In this document: piece by piece, positions 8,732 through 18,430 of the stretch
Numbering within the stretch: position 1 is the stretch's first letter
How the letters are laid out: every line of letters starts with the position of its first letter
NCBI RefSeq assembly: GCF_017352115.1
Contig: NZ_CP071448.1
Coordinates: forward strand, 3,185,001-3,249,000
Reading direction: 5' to 3'
DNA: 64,000 nt
DNA from: Flavobacterium endoglycinae
Lineage (GTDB): Bacteria; Bacteroidota; Bacteroidia; Flavobacteriales; Flavobacteriaceae
The notes under the pieces: model-generated
What the model was told of the DNA's origin: nothing
Database searches by the model: none
Seen by the model: the letters and a program-made list of their open reading frames with translations, nothing else
Translations under genes and position numbers: made by a program

Positions 8732-10888
8732 ATGGCTAGAGATTTAAAATATACAAGAAATATCGGGATCGCTGCTCACATTGATGCTGGTAAAACAACA
8801 ACTACTGAGCGTATTCTTTTTTATACTGGAAAGTCACACAAGATTGGTGAGGTGCACGATGGTGCTGCAACAATGGACTGGATGGCACAAGAGCAAGAAA
8901 GAGGTATTACAATTACTTCTGCTGCTACAACTTGTACTTGGAACTTCCCAACAGAGCAAGGTAAAGTTCTTCCAGAATCATTGCCTTACCACTTTAATAT
9001 TATTGATACTCCTGGACACGTTGACTTTACTGTAGAGGTAAACCGTTCTTTACGTGTACTTGATGGTTTAGTTTTCTTATTTAGTGCTGTTGATGGTGTT
9101 GAGCCACAATCAGAAACTAACTGGAGACTTGCAGATCAATATAGAGTTCCTCGTATGGGATTCGTAAACAAAATGGACCGTCAAGGTGCTAACTTCTTAG
9201 CTGTATGCGGACAGGTTAAAGATATGTTGAAATCGAATGCGGTTGCAATTACTTTGCCTATTGGTGATGAGGCAGATTTTAAAGGTATTGTTGACTTAGT
9301 GAAAAATCAAGCTATTGTATGGCATGATGAAACACAAGGAGCTACTTTTGATATCGTTGATATCCCTGCGGATATGGTTGATGATGTGAAACACTACCGT
9401 TCTATTCTTATCGAAGAGATTGCAACTTATGATGAAAATCTTTTGGATAAATACATGGAGGATGAGAACTCTATTACAGAAGAAGAAATCAATAATGCTT
9501 TAAGAGCTGCTACTATTGATATGGCAATCATTCCAATGCTTGCAGGTTCTTCTTTCAAAAATAAAGGAGTTCAATTTATGTTAGATGCTGTTTGTAAGTA
9601 TTTACCATCTCCATTAGATAAAGAAGGTATTGAAGGAATTCACCCTGATGATGCTGATTTATTAGAAGAAGATCAAAAGAAAATTTTACGTAGACCAGAT
9701 GTAAAAGAGCCGTTCGCTGCTTTGGCATTTAAAATTGCTACTGATCCATTCGTTGGACGTTTAGCTTTCTTCCGCGCTTACTCTGGACGTTTAGATGCTG
9801 GTTCTTATGTTTTAAATACTCGTTCTGGGAACAAAGAGAGAATCTCTCGTATCTACCAAATGCATGCTAACAAACAAAATCCAATCGAATTTATTGAGGC
9901 TGGAGATATTGGAGCAGCAGTAGGATTTAAAGATATTAAAACTGGGGATACACTTTCTGATGAAAAGAATCCAATTATTTTGGAATCTATGAAATTCCCA
10001 GATCCAGTAATTGGTATCGCTATTGAGCCTAAAACTAAAGCTGACGTAGATAAAATGGGTATGGCTTTGGCTAAATTGGCTGAAGAGGATCCAACATTTA
10101 CAGTTAGAACTGACGAAGCTTCAGGTCAAACGATCATCTCTGGTATGGGTGAGCTTCACTTAGACATCTTAGTTGATCGTATGAAACGTGAGTTTAAAGT
10201 AGAGGTAAATCAAGGTGAGCCTCAAGTTGAATATAAAGAAGCGTTTACAAGATCTGCTCAACATAGAGAGACTTACAAAAAACAATCTGGAGGTCGTGGT
10301 AAATTCGGTGATATCGTATTTAGAATCGAGCCTGCTGATGAAGTTGATGGAAAAGTTCCTGTTGGATTACAGTTTGTGAATGAAGTAAAAGGAGGTAACG
10401 TTCCTAAGGAGTATATTCCTGCAGTTGAAAAAGGTTTCCGTGAAGCTATGAAAACTGGACCTTTAGCTGGGTATGCTGTGGATAGTTTGAAAGTTACTTT
10501 ATTAGATGGATCTTTCCACCCTGTGGATTCTGATGCTCTTTCTTTTGAATTAGCTGCAAGAATGGGTTATAAGGAATCTGGTAAAGCTGCTGGAGCTGTT
10601 ATCTTAGAGCCAATCATGAAAATCGAAGTTATTACTCCGGAAGAAAACATGGGTGATATTGTAGGTGACTTGAACCGTCGTAGAGGTCAGGTAAATGATA
10701 TGGGTGATAGAAACGGAGCGAAAACTATTAAGGCAGATGTGCCATTGGCTGAGATGTTTGGTTATGTTACTACATTAAGAACATTATCATCTGGTAGAGC
10801 GACATCTACAATGGAGTTTTCTCATTATGCAGAAACACCTTCTAACATTTCAGAAGAGGTAATCAAAAAAGCAAAAGGTAACGCTTAA
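8732..10888 (+). CDS. fusA: Elongation factor G
   Basis: EF-G (718 residues; E. coli 704), the GTPase that drives tRNA-mRNA translocation. The GTPase domain shows G1 [12 protein letters not shown] (about 15-26), the switch II motif DTPGHVDF and NKMD. Domains II-V follow, ending near the conserved [10 protein letters not shown] segment. It lies 11 bases after rpsG and 10 before rpsJ. There is no tuf gene downstream, unlike E. coli but normal for Bacteroidota. Position in the str operon makes it the housekeeping EF-G rather than an EF-G2 paralogue. Confidence 0.98.
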   Translation: MARDLKYTRNIGIAAHIDAGKTTTTERILFYTGKSHKIGEVHDGAATMDWMAQEQERGITITSAATTCTWNFPTEQGKVLPESLPYHFNIIDTPGHVDFTVEVNRSLRVLDGLVFLFSAVDGVEPQSETNWRLADQYRVPRMGFVNKMDRQGANFLAVCGQVKDMLKSNAVAITLPIGDEADFKGIVDLVKNQAIVWHDETQGATFDIVDIPADMVDDVKHYRSILIEEIATYDENLLDKYMEDENSITEEEINNALRAATIDMAIIPMLAGSSFKNKGVQFMLDAVCKYLPSPLDKEGIEGIHPDDADLLEEDQKKILRRPDVKEPFAALAFKIATDPFVGRLAFFRAYSGRLDAGSYVLNTRSGNKERISRIYQMHANKQNPIEFIEAGDIGAAVGFKDIKTGDTLSDEKNPIILESMKFPDPVIGIAIEPKTKADVDKMGMALAKLAEEDPTFTVRTDEASGQTIISGMGELHLDILVDRMKREFKVEVNQGEPQVEYKEAFTRSAQHRETYKKQSGGRGKFGDIVFRIEPADEVDGKVPVGLQFVNEVKGGNVPKEYIPAVEKGFREAMKTGPLAGYAVDSLKVTLLDGSFHPVDSDALSFELAARMGYKESGKAAGAVILEPIMKIEVITPEENMGDIVGDLNRRRGQVNDMGDRNGAKTIKADVPLAEMFGYVTTLRTLSSGRATSTMEFSHYAETPSNISEEVIKKAKGNA

Positions 10889-10898
10889 TTTTAAGAAA

Positions 10899-11204
10899 AT
10901 GAGTCAAAAAATCAGAATAAAACTAAAATCTTACGATCACATGTTGGTAGATAAATCTGCTGAAAAGATCGTAAAAACAGTAAAAACTACTGGAGCGGTT
11001 GTAACAGGTCCTATTCCGTTGCCAACTCACAAAAAACTTTTCACTGTATTGCGTTCTCCGCACGTTAACAAAAAAGCGAGAGAGCAATTTGAAGTAATGT
11101 CATACAAGAGATTGATTGATATTTATTCATCTTCATCTAAAACTATTGATGCTTTAATGAAACTTGAATTGCCAAGTGGGGTTGAAGTAGAGATTAAAGT
11201 ATAA
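10899..11204 (+). CDS. rpsJ: 30S ribosomal protein S10
   Basis: uS10 (101 residues; E. coli 103) is a head protein of the small subunit and, as NusE, a partner of NusB and NusG in antitermination. The [10 protein letters not shown] start, the GPIPLPT loop and the [14 protein letters not shown] segment are all conserved. Here it closes the str operon and is cut off from rplC by a terminator and a new promoter. In E. coli it instead heads the S10 operon. Confidence 0.98.
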
Positions 11205-11225
11205 TTTTTTATTAAATTTTATATA

Positions 11226-11259
11226 CAAAAAGCGAGTCAGAAATGTCTCGCTTTTTTTG
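11226..11259 (+). terminator. Rho-independent terminator of the str operon
   Basis: AAAAAGCGAG at 11227-11236 pairs with CTCGCTTTTT from 11247, with a 10-base loop and a seven-T tail. It lies 22 bases after the rpsJ stop. It separates rpsL-rpsG-fusA-rpsJ from the rplC cluster. Confidence 0.9.
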
Positions 11260-11506
11260 TTGTAGAATATTATTATGTATTTAGTTTTTGTAATTGATTT
11301 TAAGTTTGTATTAGTGGGGATGGTTTTTAAATCCCTTTGTTTTAAGGCTGTGCGAACGTTTTTGTTTTATTTTGATTAATTAATCATTAAGCAGATAGAT
11401 TTTTTAGAGTTGAAAATAAAGAGATAAATTTTTAGTACATGAAAGTGCTTTGATGGTTGATTTGAAGCTTGGATTTTGATAATGAGCGATTTAATTTTTG
11501 TAACTG

Positions 11507-11538
11507 TTTGGTATATTCATTTTTAATAACTACTTTTG
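11507..11538 (+). promoter_or_regulatory. Promoter of the rplC (S10-spc-alpha) cluster
   Basis: TTTG at 11507-11510, a 20-base spacer, then TACTTTTG at 11531-11538, extended to TTTGCA. This is a near-ideal Bacteroidota promoter. The start site should lie near 11543-11546, giving a leader of about 60 bases that contains the hairpin at 11542-11581. Confidence 0.82.
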
Positions 11539-11541
11539 CAC

Positions 11542-11581
11542 TCCCTGTTTGAAAATTTCTGTTATTTTCAAATTGAAGGGA
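11542..11581 (+). promoter_or_regulatory. Hairpin leader upstream of rplC
   Basis: TTTGAAAAT (11548-11556) pairs perfectly with ATTTTCAAA (11564-11572) around a 7-base loop. TCCCT (11542-11546) pairs with AGGGA (11577-11581), giving a two-part stem with an internal bulge. No T tract follows, so it is not a terminator. It may be an autoregulatory site for an r-protein of the operon (L3 or L4) or an mRNA stabiliser; which is not shown by the sequence. Confidence 0.55.
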
Positions 11582-11607
11582 ATTTTAGTAATTAATAATT
11601 AATATTT

Positions 11608-12225
11608 ATGTCTGGGTTAATTGGTAAAAAAATCGGCATGACTAGTATTTTCGATGAAAACGGGAAAAACATTCCTTGTACAGTAATCGAAGCTGGGCCG
11701 TGTGTTGTTACCCAAGTCAGAACCAACGAGGTTGACGGGTATGAAGCGTTGCAACTTGGTTTCGATGACAAAAACGAGAAACATTCTACTAAAGCGGCTT
11801 TAGGTCACTTTAAAAAAGCTGGAACTGTTGCTAAGAAAAAAGTCGTTGAATTCAAAGAATTTGCAACTGAACAAAAATTAGGAGATCTTATCGATGTTTC
11901 TATTTTTGAAGAAGGAGAATTTGTAGATGTACAAGGTGTATCTAAAGGTAAAGGTTTCCAAGGTGTTGTTAAGCGTCACGGTTTTGGTGGGGTTGGACAA
12001 GCTACTCATGGTCAGCACAACCGTTTAAGAGCGCCAGGTTCTGTAGGAGCTTCTTCTTATCCATCTAGAGTATTCAAAGGAATGCGTATGGCTGGAAGAA
12101 TGGGAGGAGATAATGTAAAAGTTCAAAACCTTAGAGTTTTAAAAGTAGTTGCTGAAAAGAACTTACTTGTTGTTAAAGGATGTGTTCCTGGTCACAAAAA
12201 CTCTTACGTAATCATTCAGAAGTAA
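11608..12225 (+). CDS. rplC: 50S ribosomal protein L3
   Basis: uL3 (205 residues; E. coli 209) is an early-assembling protein that reaches the peptidyl-transferase centre through a long loop. The start [19 protein letters not shown] and the [15 protein letters not shown] loop with its [12 protein letters not shown] extension are diagnostic. The loop Gln that PrmB methylates in E. coli appears retained in this segment. Its stop codon overlaps the rplD start by one base (TAATG), so the two are translationally coupled. Confidence 0.98.
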   Translation: MSGLIGKKIGMTSIFDENGKNIPCTVIEAGPCVVTQVRTNEVDGYEALQLGFDDKNEKHSTKAALGHFKKAGTVAKKKVVEFKEFATEQKLGDLIDVSIFEEGEFVDVQGVSKGKGFQGVVKRHGFGGVGQATHGQHNRLRAPGSVGASSYPSRVFKGMRMAGRMGGDNVKVQNLRVLKVVAEKNLLVVKGCVPGHKNSYVIIQK

Positions 12226-12854
12226 TGGAAGTAAAAGTATTAGATTTCAACGGAAAAGATACTGGTAGAAAAGTTCAACTTTCTGATTCAGTATTCGCAA
12301 TTGAACCAAACAATCACGCAGTATATCTTGATGTTAAGCAATATCTTGCTAATCAAAGACAAGGTACTCATAAAGCTAAAGAAAGAGCTGAAGTAACTGG
12401 AAGTACTCGTAAGATTAAAAAACAAAAAGGTACGGGTACAGCTCGTGCTGGAAGTGTTAAGAATCCTTTGTTTAAAGGTGGAGGAACAGTTTTCGGGCCA
12501 AGACCAAGAAGTTATTCATTCAAATTGAATAAAGGTTTAAAAAGATTGGCTAGAAAATCAGCTTTCTCAATCAAAGCAAAAGAGTCAAATATTATCGTTC
12601 TTGAAGACTTTAATTTTGATGTGCCAAACACTAAAAATTTCATTAACGTTTTGAAAGCTTTAGGGTTAGAAAATAAAAAATCTCTATTTGTATTGGGTGA
12701 GTCAAATAAAAATGTATATTTGTCGTCACGCAATTTAAAGGCTTCTAATGTCGTAACTAGCTCAGAATTAAGCACTTACGCAATATTAAACACTAATAAT
12801 TTAGTGCTTTTGGAGGGTTCTTTAGAGTTAATTGAAGAAAATTTAAGCAAATAA
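12225..12854 (+). CDS. rplD: 50S ribosomal protein L4
   Basis: uL4 (209 residues; E. coli 201) lines the exit tunnel with an extended loop, seen here as [20 protein letters not shown] followed by GPRPRSY. An open frame continues upstream inside rplC, but the ATG overlapping the rplC stop gives the standard [15 protein letters not shown]-terminus. In E. coli, L4 represses the S10 operon by binding its leader. Whether that applies to the rplC leader here is untested. Confidence 0.97.
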   Translation: MEVKVLDFNGKDTGRKVQLSDSVFAIEPNNHAVYLDVKQYLANQRQGTHKAKERAEVTGSTRKIKKQKGTGTARAGSVKNPLFKGGGTVFGPRPRSYSFKLNKGLKRLARKSAFSIKAKESNIIVLEDFNFDVPNTKNFINVLKALGLENKKSLFVLGESNKNVYLSSRNLKASNVVTSSELSTYAILNTNNLVLLEGSLELIEENLSK

Positions 12855-12861
12855 TAGGAGT

Positions 12862-13152
12862 ATGAGTATCATAATTAGACCTATAGTAACTGAAAAAGTA
12901 ACCAAAGAAAGTGAAGTTTTAAACCGCTTTGGATTCGTTGTTGACAAAAAAGCAAACAAAGTTGAAATTAAGAAAGCTATTGAAGCTGCTTATGGAGTAA
13001 CTATCGTTTCTGTTAATACAATGAATGTTAGACCGGATAGATCTACTAAATACACTAAAAGTGGTTTAATCAGTGGAAAGACAAATGCAATAAAAAAAGC
13101 AATTGTTCAAGTACAAGAAGGAGAAACAATTGATTTTTACAACAATATCTAA
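12862..13152 (+). CDS. rplW: 50S ribosomal protein L23
   Basis: uL23 (96 residues; E. coli 100) sits at the tunnel exit and is the docking site for trigger factor and SRP. The family pattern is intact: PIVTEKVT at the start, the NKVEIKKAIEAAYGV segment and the VNTMNVRPD loop. It is 7 bases after rplD and 9 before rplB. Confidence 0.97.
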   Translation: MSIIIRPIVTEKVTKESEVLNRFGFVVDKKANKVEIKKAIEAAYGVTIVSVNTMNVRPDRSTKYTKSGLISGKTNAIKKAIVQVQEGETIDFYNNI

Positions 13153-13161
13153 GATAGAAAA

Positions 13162-13986
13162 ATGTCAGTAAGAAAATTAAAACCTATTACCCCGGGTCAG
13201 CGATTTAGAGTTGTGAATGGTTATGACGCTATTACAACTGATAAGCCGGAACGCTCTTTGATAGCGCCGATAAAAAACTCAGGAGGTAGAAATAGTCAAG
13301 GAAAGATGACCATGCGTTATACGGGTGGTGGTCACAAGCAGAGATATCGTATTATTGATTTCAAAAGAACTAAAGATGGAATTCCAGCTACAGTGAAATC
13401 AATCGAATATGATCCAAATCGTACTGCATTTATTGCTTTATTAGCTTATGCTGATGGAGAGAAAACTTATATTATCGCTCAAAACGGATTGAAAGTTGGT
13501 CAGAAATTAGTTTCTGGACCAGAATCTCAACCAGAGATTGGTAATACTTTACCTTTAAGCAGAATTCCTCTTGGAACTGTTATATCTTGTATTGAGTTAC
13601 GTCCAGGACAAGGAGCTGTAATCGCTCGTTCAGCTGGAACTTTTGCTCAGTTAATGGCAAGAGACGGGAAATATGCAACAATTAAAATGCCATCTGGTGA
13701 GACAAGATTAATCTTGTTAACTTGTTCGGCTACAATTGGAGCTGTTTCTAATTCTGACCACCAATTAGTTGTATCTGGAAAAGCAGGTAGAACAAGATGG
13801 TTAGGAAGAAGACCTAGAACTAGACCAGTAGCGATGAACCCAGTTGATCACCCTATGGGAGGTGGTGAAGGACGTTCTTCTGGAGGGCATCCACGTTCAA
13901 GAAAAGGATTGCCAGCTAAAGGTTACAGAACTCGTTCTAAGAAAAACCCGAGTAACAAGTATATCGTAGAACGTAGAAAGAAATAA
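13162..13986 (+). CDS. rplB: 50S ribosomal protein L2
   Basis: uL2 (274 residues; E. coli 273) is essential for subunit association and peptidyl transfer. The segments [26 protein letters not shown] and the C-terminal [20 protein letters not shown] are visible. The last includes the conserved His (of DHPMGGG) implicated in peptide-bond formation. It shows no deviation from the family and is tightly packed between rplW and rpsS. Confidence 0.98.
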   Translation: MSVRKLKPITPGQRFRVVNGYDAITTDKPERSLIAPIKNSGGRNSQGKMTMRYTGGGHKQRYRIIDFKRTKDGIPATVKSIEYDPNRTAFIALLAYADGEKTYIIAQNGLKVGQKLVSGPESQPEIGNTLPLSRIPLGTVISCIELRPGQGAVIARSAGTFAQLMARDGKYATIKMPSGETRLILLTCSATIGAVSNSDHQLVVSGKAGRTRWLGRRPRTRPVAMNPVDHPMGGGEGRSSGGHPRSRKGLPAKGYRTRSKKNPSNKYIVERRKK

Positions 13987-13992
13987 TAAGAT

Positions 13993-14271
13993 ATGGCACG
14001 TTCATTAAAAAAAGGACCTTTTGTTCATTATAAATTAGATAAAAAAGTTCAAGAAAACGTAGAAAGTGGTAAAAATGCAGTTGTAAAGACTTGGTCTAGA
14101 GCTTCAATGATTACTCCAGATTTCGTTGGACAAACTATCGCAGTTCATAACGGTCGTCAATTTGTACCAGTTTACGTAACAGAAAACATGGTAGGTCACA
14201 AATTAGGAGAGTTTTCACCAACTAGATCTTTTAGAGGTCATGCTGGAGCAAAAAATAAAGGTAAAAAATAA
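13993..14271 (+). CDS. rpsS: 30S ribosomal protein S19
   Basis: uS19 (92 residues, the same as E. coli) lies in the small-subunit head near the A-site finger and pairs with S13. It starts [18 protein letters not shown] and contains [17 protein letters not shown]. It begins 6 bases after rplB and 8 bases before rplV. Confidence 0.98.
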   Translation: MARSLKKGPFVHYKLDKKVQENVESGKNAVVKTWSRASMITPDFVGQTIAVHNGRQFVPVYVTENMVGHKLGEFSPTRSFRGHAGAKNKGKK

Positions 14272-14279
14272 AAGAAGCA

Positions 14280-14693
14280 ATGGGAGTTCGTAAAAGAGAA
14301 ACAGCAGATGCGAGAAAAGAGGCTAATAAGTCTATCGCTTTCGCAAAATTGAATAACTGCCCTACTTCACCTAGAAAAATGCGCTTAGTAGCGGACTTGG
14401 TAAGAGGTCAGAAGGTAGAAAGAGCACTTAACATTTTAAGATTCAGTTCTAAAGAAGCTTCAAGAAAATTAGAAAAACTATTATTATCTGCAATCAACAA
14501 CTGGGAGCAAAAAAATAGTGAAGGTAATTTAGAAGAAGCTGGATTATTTGTTAAAGAGATCAGAGTAGATGGTGGAATGATGTTAAAAAGACTTCGTCCA
14601 GCTCCACAAGGTCGTGCACACAGAATAAGAAAACGTTCTAATCACGTAACAATCGTGCTTGGAGCTATCAATAACACACAAAGCAATTCTTAA
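14280..14693 (+). CDS. rplV: 50S ribosomal protein L22
   Basis: uL22 (137 residues; E. coli 110) has a hairpin loop that lines the exit tunnel, recognised here as [20 protein letters not shown]. The extra length is mostly an N-terminal extension ([18 protein letters not shown]) before the usual [22 protein letters not shown] core. The extension is basic and probably binds rRNA. It begins 8 bases after rpsS and ends 5 bases before rpsC. Confidence 0.97.
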
Positions 14694-14698
14694 GCAGC

Positions 14699-15457
14699 AT
14701 GGGACAAAAGACAAATCCAATTGGAAATAGACTTGGTATCATCAGAGGATGGGACTCAAACTGGTATGGTGGAAATGATTATGGCGATAAATTAGCTGAA
14801 GATCACAAAATCAGAAAGTATATCCACGCTCGTTTATCAAAAGCTAGTGTATCTAAAGTAATCATCGAGAGAACTTTAAAGCTTGTAACCGTTACTATCA
14901 CTACTGCTAGACCTGGTATTATTATCGGAAAAGGTGGACAAGAGGTAGACAAGTTAAAAGAGGAACTTAAGAAAGTTACTGATAAAGAGGTTCAAATTAA
15001 CATCTTTGAAATTAAAAGACCTGAGTTAGATGCTTATCTTGTGGCGACAAGCATCGCTCGTCAAATCGAAAGCCGTATTTCTTACAGACGTGCAATCAAA
15101 ATGGCTATTGCTGCTTCAATGCGTATGAACGCTGAAGGTATCAAAGTTTTGATTTCTGGCCGTTTGAATGGTGCTGAGATGGCACGTTCTGAAGGTTTCA
15201 AAGAAGGTAGAATTCCTCTATCAACTTTCAGAGCTGATATTGATTATGCTTTGGCTGAAGCTCACACTACTTACGGTAGAATGGGTATCAAAGTATGGAT
15301 CATGAAAGGTGAAGTTTATGGAAAGAGAGATCTTTCTCCGCTAGCTGGAATGGATAAAAAACAATCTGGTACTGGCAGTGGTAAAGGTGGAGATGCCCCT
15401 AGAGGTAAATCTAACTTTAATAAAGGTGGAAAACCAGACGCTCGTAAAAGAAAGTAA
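14699..15457 (+). CDS. rpsC: 30S ribosomal protein S3
   Basis: uS3 (252 residues; E. coli 233) helps form the mRNA entry tunnel and the ribosomal helicase. It starts [13 protein letters not shown] and has a KH domain with [15 protein letters not shown]. The C-terminal domain includes [20 protein letters not shown] Gly/Lys-rich tail of roughly 25 residues extends beyond the usual end; such tails are common in Bacteroidota. It is followed after 19 bases by rplP. Confidence 0.98.
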   Translation: MGQKTNPIGNRLGIIRGWDSNWYGGNDYGDKLAEDHKIRKYIHARLSKASVSKVIIERTLKLVTVTITTARPGIIIGKGGQEVDKLKEELKKVTDKEVQINIFEIKRPELDAYLVATSIARQIESRISYRRAIKMAIAASMRMNAEGIKVLISGRLNGAEMARSEGFKEGRIPLSTFRADIDYALAEAHTTYGRMGIKVWIMKGEVYGKRDLSPLAGMDKKQSGTGSGKGGDAPRGKSNFNKGGKPDARKRK

Positions 15458-15476
15458 ATTTTTAAACTAAAGAAAA

Positions 15477-15902
15477 ATGTTACAGCCTAAAAGAACAAAA
15501 TACCGTAAGGTACAAAAAGGTAGAATGAAGGGTAACTCTCAAAGAGGGCATGAACTTTCAAATGGAATGTTTGGTATTAAATCTGTGCATGAAGATGGAA
15601 TGTTCTTAACTTCACGTCAAATCGAAGCTGCGCGTATTGCCGCAACTCGTTACATGAAGAGAGAAGGACAATTGTGGATTAAAATTTTCCCAGACAAACC
15701 TATCACTAAGAAGCCTCTTGAAGTACGTATGGGTAAAGGTAAAGGAGCAGTTGAATATTGGGCTGCTGTTGTTAAACCAGGAAGAATTATGTTTGAAGTT
15801 GGAGGGGTTCCATTGTCAGTTGCAAAAGAGGCTTTACGTCTTGCAGCTCAAAAACTTCCAGTAAAAACTAAGTTCGTCGTTGCTAGAGATTTCGAAGCAT
15901 AA
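15477..15902 (+). CDS. rplP: 50S ribosomal protein L16
   Basis: uL16 (141 residues; E. coli 136) binds near the A-site tRNA elbow and is added late in 50S assembly. It starts [19 protein letters not shown] and contains [18 protein letters not shown]. The Arg-81 region that YcfD hydroxylates in E. coli (EVRMGKGKG) is conserved. It begins 19 bases after rpsC and is followed 12 bases later by rpmC. Confidence 0.98.
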   Translation: MLQPKRTKYRKVQKGRMKGNSQRGHELSNGMFGIKSVHEDGMFLTSRQIEAARIAATRYMKREGQLWIKIFPDKPITKKPLEVRMGKGKGAVEYWAAVVKPGRIMFEVGGVPLSVAKEALRLAAQKLPVKTKFVVARDFEA

Positions 15903-15914
15903 TTTATATTTATT

Positions 15915-16106
15915 ATGAAACAATCAGAAATAAAAGATCTTTCTGCAGCGGAGTTGCAAGAAAAGCTTAGTCAAACTAAGAAACTATATGCTGACCTAAA
16001 AATGGCTCATGCTATTTCTCCAATTGCTAACCCACTTCAAATTAGAAGTGTTAGAAGAACAGTTGCAAGACTAGCTACAGAGTTAACTAAAAGAGAGTTA
16101 CAATAA
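15915..16106 (+). CDS. rpmC: 50S ribosomal protein L29
   Basis: uL29 (63 residues, as in E. coli) is a two-helix protein beside L23 at the tunnel exit. It starts MKQSEIKDLSAAELQEKL and ends with RRTVARLATELTKRELQ, the standard architecture. A longer reading frame on the opposite strand (16087-16398) covers its 3' end and rpsQ but resembles nothing and is a shadow. Confidence 0.96.
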   Translation: MKQSEIKDLSAAELQEKLSQTKKLYADLKMAHAISPIANPLQIRSVRRTVARLATELTKRELQ

Positions 16107-16123
16107 TTGTATTCTGCTGAAAG

Positions 16124-16384
16124 ATGGAAGAAAAAAGAAATTTAAGAAAAGAAAGAATAGGTGTTGTTACTTCAAATAAGATGGATAAATCTATCGTTAT
16201 TTCGGAAGTAAGAAAAGTAAAACACCCATTATACGGTAAGTTCGTGTTGAAAACTAAGAAATATGTTGCACACGACGAAAAAAACGACTGTAACATTGGA
16301 GATACTGTAAGAATTAGCGAAACGCGTCCTTTAAGTAAAACAAAATGTTGGAGATTAGTTGAAATCTTAGAAAGAGCTAAATAA
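16124..16384 (+). CDS. rpsQ: 30S ribosomal protein S17
   Basis: uS17 (86 residues; E. coli 84) is a primary 16S rRNA binder with an OB fold. The [19 protein letters not shown] start, [20 protein letters not shown] and the [16 protein letters not shown] segment are all typical. It starts 17 bases after rpmC and ends 2 bases before rplN, so translation is probably coupled. Confidence 0.98.
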   Translation: MEEKRNLRKERIGVVTSNKMDKSIVISEVRKVKHPLYGKFVLKTKKYVAHDEKNDCNIGDTVRISETRPLSKTKCWRLVEILERAK

Positions 16385-16386
16385 TT

Positions 16387-16755
16387 ATGGTACAACAAGA
16401 ATCAAGACTAAAAGTAGCAGATAACACGGGAGCTAAAGAAGTTTTAACTATTCGTGTTTTAGGAGGTACTAAAAGAAGATATGCCTCTGTTGGTGACAAA
16501 ATTGTAGTTTCTATCAAAGATGCAACTCCAAACGGAAACGTAAAAAAAGGAGCTGTTTCAACTGCAGTTGTTGTGCGTACTAAAAAAGAAGTGAGAAGAG
16601 CTGATGGTTCTTATATCCGTTTCGATGACAATGCATGTGTTCTTTTGAATGCTGCAGGAGAAATGAGAGGAACTCGTGTTTTTGGTCCGGTAGCAAGAGA
16701 ACTTCGTGAAAAACAATTCATGAAAATTGTATCATTAGCACCAGAAGTGCTTTAA
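16387..16755 (+). CDS. rplN: 50S ribosomal protein L14
   Basis: uL14 (122 residues; E. coli 123) lies at the subunit interface and is the binding site of the silencing factor RsfS. It starts [20 protein letters not shown], contains [18 protein letters not shown] and ends [12 protein letters not shown], as in the family. It begins 2 bases after the rpsQ stop and is followed 11 bases later by rplX. Confidence 0.98.
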
Positions 16756-16766
16756 TTCGTTTTAAG

Positions 16767-17081
16767 ATGATAAAGCTAAAAATAAAATCAGGAGATATCG
16801 TAAGAGTTATTGCTGGAGACCATAAAGGTGCTGAAGGTAAAGTTTTACGTGTTTACCGTGAAAAAAACAAAGCGATCGTTGAAGGTGTAAACCTGGTTTC
16901 AAAACATACTAAACCAAGTGCTAAAAACCCTCAAGGTGGTATCGTTAAGAAAGAGGCTTCTATTCAAATTTCTAACATTGCTCTAATTGATCCTAAAAGT
17001 AAGGAAACAACTAGAGTAGGTATTAGAGTAGAAGGAGATAAGAAAGTAAGATTTTCAAAAAAATCTAATCAAGTACTATAG
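16767..17081 (+). CDS. rplX: 50S ribosomal protein L24
   Basis: uL24 (104 residues, as in E. coli) is an assembly initiator near the tunnel exit. Its KOW motif reads [20 protein letters not shown], followed by [14 protein letters not shown] and [18 protein letters not shown]. It is separated from rplE by 2 bases. Confidence 0.98.
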   Translation: MIKLKIKSGDIVRVIAGDHKGAEGKVLRVYREKNKAIVEGVNLVSKHTKPSAKNPQGGIVKKEASIQISNIALIDPKSKETTRVGIRVEGDKKVRFSKKSNQVL

Positions 17082-17083
17082 TA

Positions 17084-17635
17084 ATGGCATATACACCTAG
17101 ACTAAAAGAAGAATATAAGAGTAGAGTAATCTCTGCTCTTACAGAAGAGTTCGGATATAAAAACGTAATGCAAGTTCCTAAACTTGAAAAAATCGTTTTG
17201 AGCCGTGGAGTTGGTGCAGCTGTATCTGATAAAAAACTTATTGACTACGCAGTTGATGAGTTAACAAAGATCACTGGACAAAAAGCAGTAGCTACAATTT
17301 CTAAGAAAGACGTTGCGTCTTTTAAATTAAGAAAAGGAATGCCTATTGGAGCAAAAGTTACTTTACGTGGAGAAAGAATGTATGAGTTTTTAGATAGACT
17401 TATTACTTCATCTTTACCACGAGTTAGAGATTTTAGTGGTATTAAAGCTACTGGTTTCGACGGAAGAGGTAACTACAATCTTGGAGTTTTAGAGCAAATC
17501 ATTTTCCCAGAAATTGATATTGACAAAGTAAACAAAATTTCAGGAATGGATATTACTTTTGTTACCACTGCAAAAACAGACAAGGAAGCAAAGTCATTAT
17601 TGGCTGAATTAGGATTACCTTTTAAAAAGAATTAA
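17084..17635 (+). CDS. rplE: 50S ribosomal protein L5
   Basis: uL5 (183 residues; E. coli 179) binds 5S rRNA in the central protuberance and contacts P-site tRNA. Characteristic segments are [52 protein letters not shown] and [20 protein letters not shown]. In E. coli, S8 represses the spc operon by binding near this gene's start. No equivalent structure was seen at 17081-17090. Confidence 0.98.
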   Translation: MAYTPRLKEEYKSRVISALTEEFGYKNVMQVPKLEKIVLSRGVGAAVSDKKLIDYAVDELTKITGQKAVATISKKDVASFKLRKGMPIGAKVTLRGERMYEFLDRLITSSLPRVRDFSGIKATGFDGRGNYNLGVLEQIIFPEIDIDKVNKISGMDITFVTTAKTDKEAKSLLAELGLPFKKN

Positions 17636-17638
17636 GAC

Positions 17639-17908
17639 ATGGCTAAAGAATCAATGAAAGCCCGCGAGGTGAAAAGAGAGAAAACGGTAGCTAAGTATGC
17701 TGAGAAGAGAAAAGCTTTATTAGAAGCTGGTGACTACGAAGGCTTACAAAGATTGCCTAAAAATGCTTCACCAGTTCGTTTACACAATCGTTGTAAATTA
17801 ACAGGTAGACCTAGAGGTTACATCCGTCAATTCGGTATTTCACGTGTAACTTTCCGTGAAATGGCTAACAATGGATTAATTCCTGGTGTTAAAAAAGCAT
17901 CTTGGTAA
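17639..17908 (+). CDS. rpsN: 30S ribosomal protein S14, zinc-free form
   Basis: uS14 (89 residues). It is the longer, zinc-independent form: the C-terminal half reads [22 protein letters not shown] with a single Cys, and the CXXC...CXXC ribbon of the 61-residue zinc form is absent. It therefore needs no zinc for folding. The final codons overlap the -33 element of the promoter for rpsH, and a 105-base gap follows. Confidence 0.97.
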
Positions 17909-17932
17909 TCTGGCAATAAGTTATTACTTTTG
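17902..17932 (+). promoter_or_regulatory. Internal promoter in front of rpsH
   Basis: TTG at 17902-17904, a 20-base spacer and TACTTTTG at 17925-17932 extended as TTTGCA. The -33 element lies inside the last codons of rpsN. The box matches that of rplC exactly. It would give the rpsH-rplQ half of the cluster an independent input. Confidence 0.72.
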
Positions 17933-17963
17933 CAATCCAAAAAATAATTTTTAATTGATTAAA

Positions 17964-17993
17964 GGTTCGGGAGATGAGTATCTCCCGAAAACC
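17964..17993 (+). promoter_or_regulatory. Perfect hairpin in the rpsH leader
   Basis: TTCGGGAGAT (17966-17975) and ATCTCCCGAA (17980-17989) form a perfect 10-bp stem with the tetraloop GAGT. GG (17964-17965) and CC (17992-17993) can extend it across a two-base bulge. No U tract follows, so it is unlikely to terminate. It lies 21 bases before the rpsH ATG, a position suited to r-protein autoregulation or transcript protection. Confidence 0.65.
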
Positions 17994-18013
17994 ATAATCG
18001 CAATCAAATACAT

Positions 18014-18412
18014 ATGTATACAGATCCTATTGCAGATTATTTGACTAGAGTTCGTAACGCTGTGGCTGCAAACCACAAAGTTGTTGAAATTCCAGCATCT
18101 AATCTTAAAAAAGAGATAACTAAGATCTTATTTGATCAAGGTTACATCTTAAGTTACAAATTTGAGCAGAACACAGTTCAAGGTTCTATCAAAATTGCTT
18201 TGAAGTATGATAAAGATACTAAAGAGCCTGTAATCAAAGATATCCAAAGAATTAGTAAACCTGGTTTACGTAAGTACGCAGGTGCTGCCAAATTACCAAG
18301 AATCCTTAACGGATTAGGAATTGCTATTGTTTCTACATCAAAAGGTTTGATGACAGGAAAACAAGCTAAGCAGTTAAATGTAGGTGGTGAAGTAATTTGT
18401 TACGTATACTAA
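18014..18412 (+). CDS. rpsH: 30S ribosomal protein S8
   Basis: uS8 (132 residues; E. coli 130) binds 16S helix 21 and organises the central domain. It starts MYTDPIADYLTRVRNAVAANHKVV, contains RISKPGLRKYA and ends VGGEVICYVY. In E. coli it is the translational repressor of the spc operon. Here it has its own promoter and a perfect leader hairpin, so regulation at this point is plausible but unproven. Confidence 0.98.
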   Translation: MYTDPIADYLTRVRNAVAANHKVVEIPASNLKKEITKILFDQGYILSYKFEQNTVQGSIKIALKYDKDTKEPVIKDIQRISKPGLRKYAGAAKLPRILNGLGIAIVSTSKGLMTGKQAKQLNVGGEVICYVY

Positions 18413-18430
18413 TTTTAAACACTAGATAAG

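Larger units (their letters stand above)
11205..11607. other. 403-base gap between rpsJ and rplC
   Basis: I see no convincing gene here. The gap holds the str-operon terminator near its left end, about 230 bases of AT-rich sequence with stops in all frames, then the rplC promoter and a hairpin leader. No tRNA-like cloverleaf is visible. Confidence 0.7.

Noticed and set aside
10889..11607. A tuf gene expected after fusA
   Set aside because: None is present; the space holds rpsJ and a non-coding gap, which is normal for Bacteroidota.
12180..12224. N-terminal extension of rplD into rplC
   Set aside because: The ATG at 12225 overlapping the rplC stop gives the family-standard L4 N-terminus.
16087..16398. 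Minus-strand frame of 103 codons over rpmC, rpsQ and rplN
   Set aside because: It runs antisense to conserved ribosomal genes with intact reading frames.
17964..17993. rpsH leader hairpin as a transcription terminator
   Set aside because: There is no T tract after the stem (ACCATAATC follows) and essential genes continue directly downstream.
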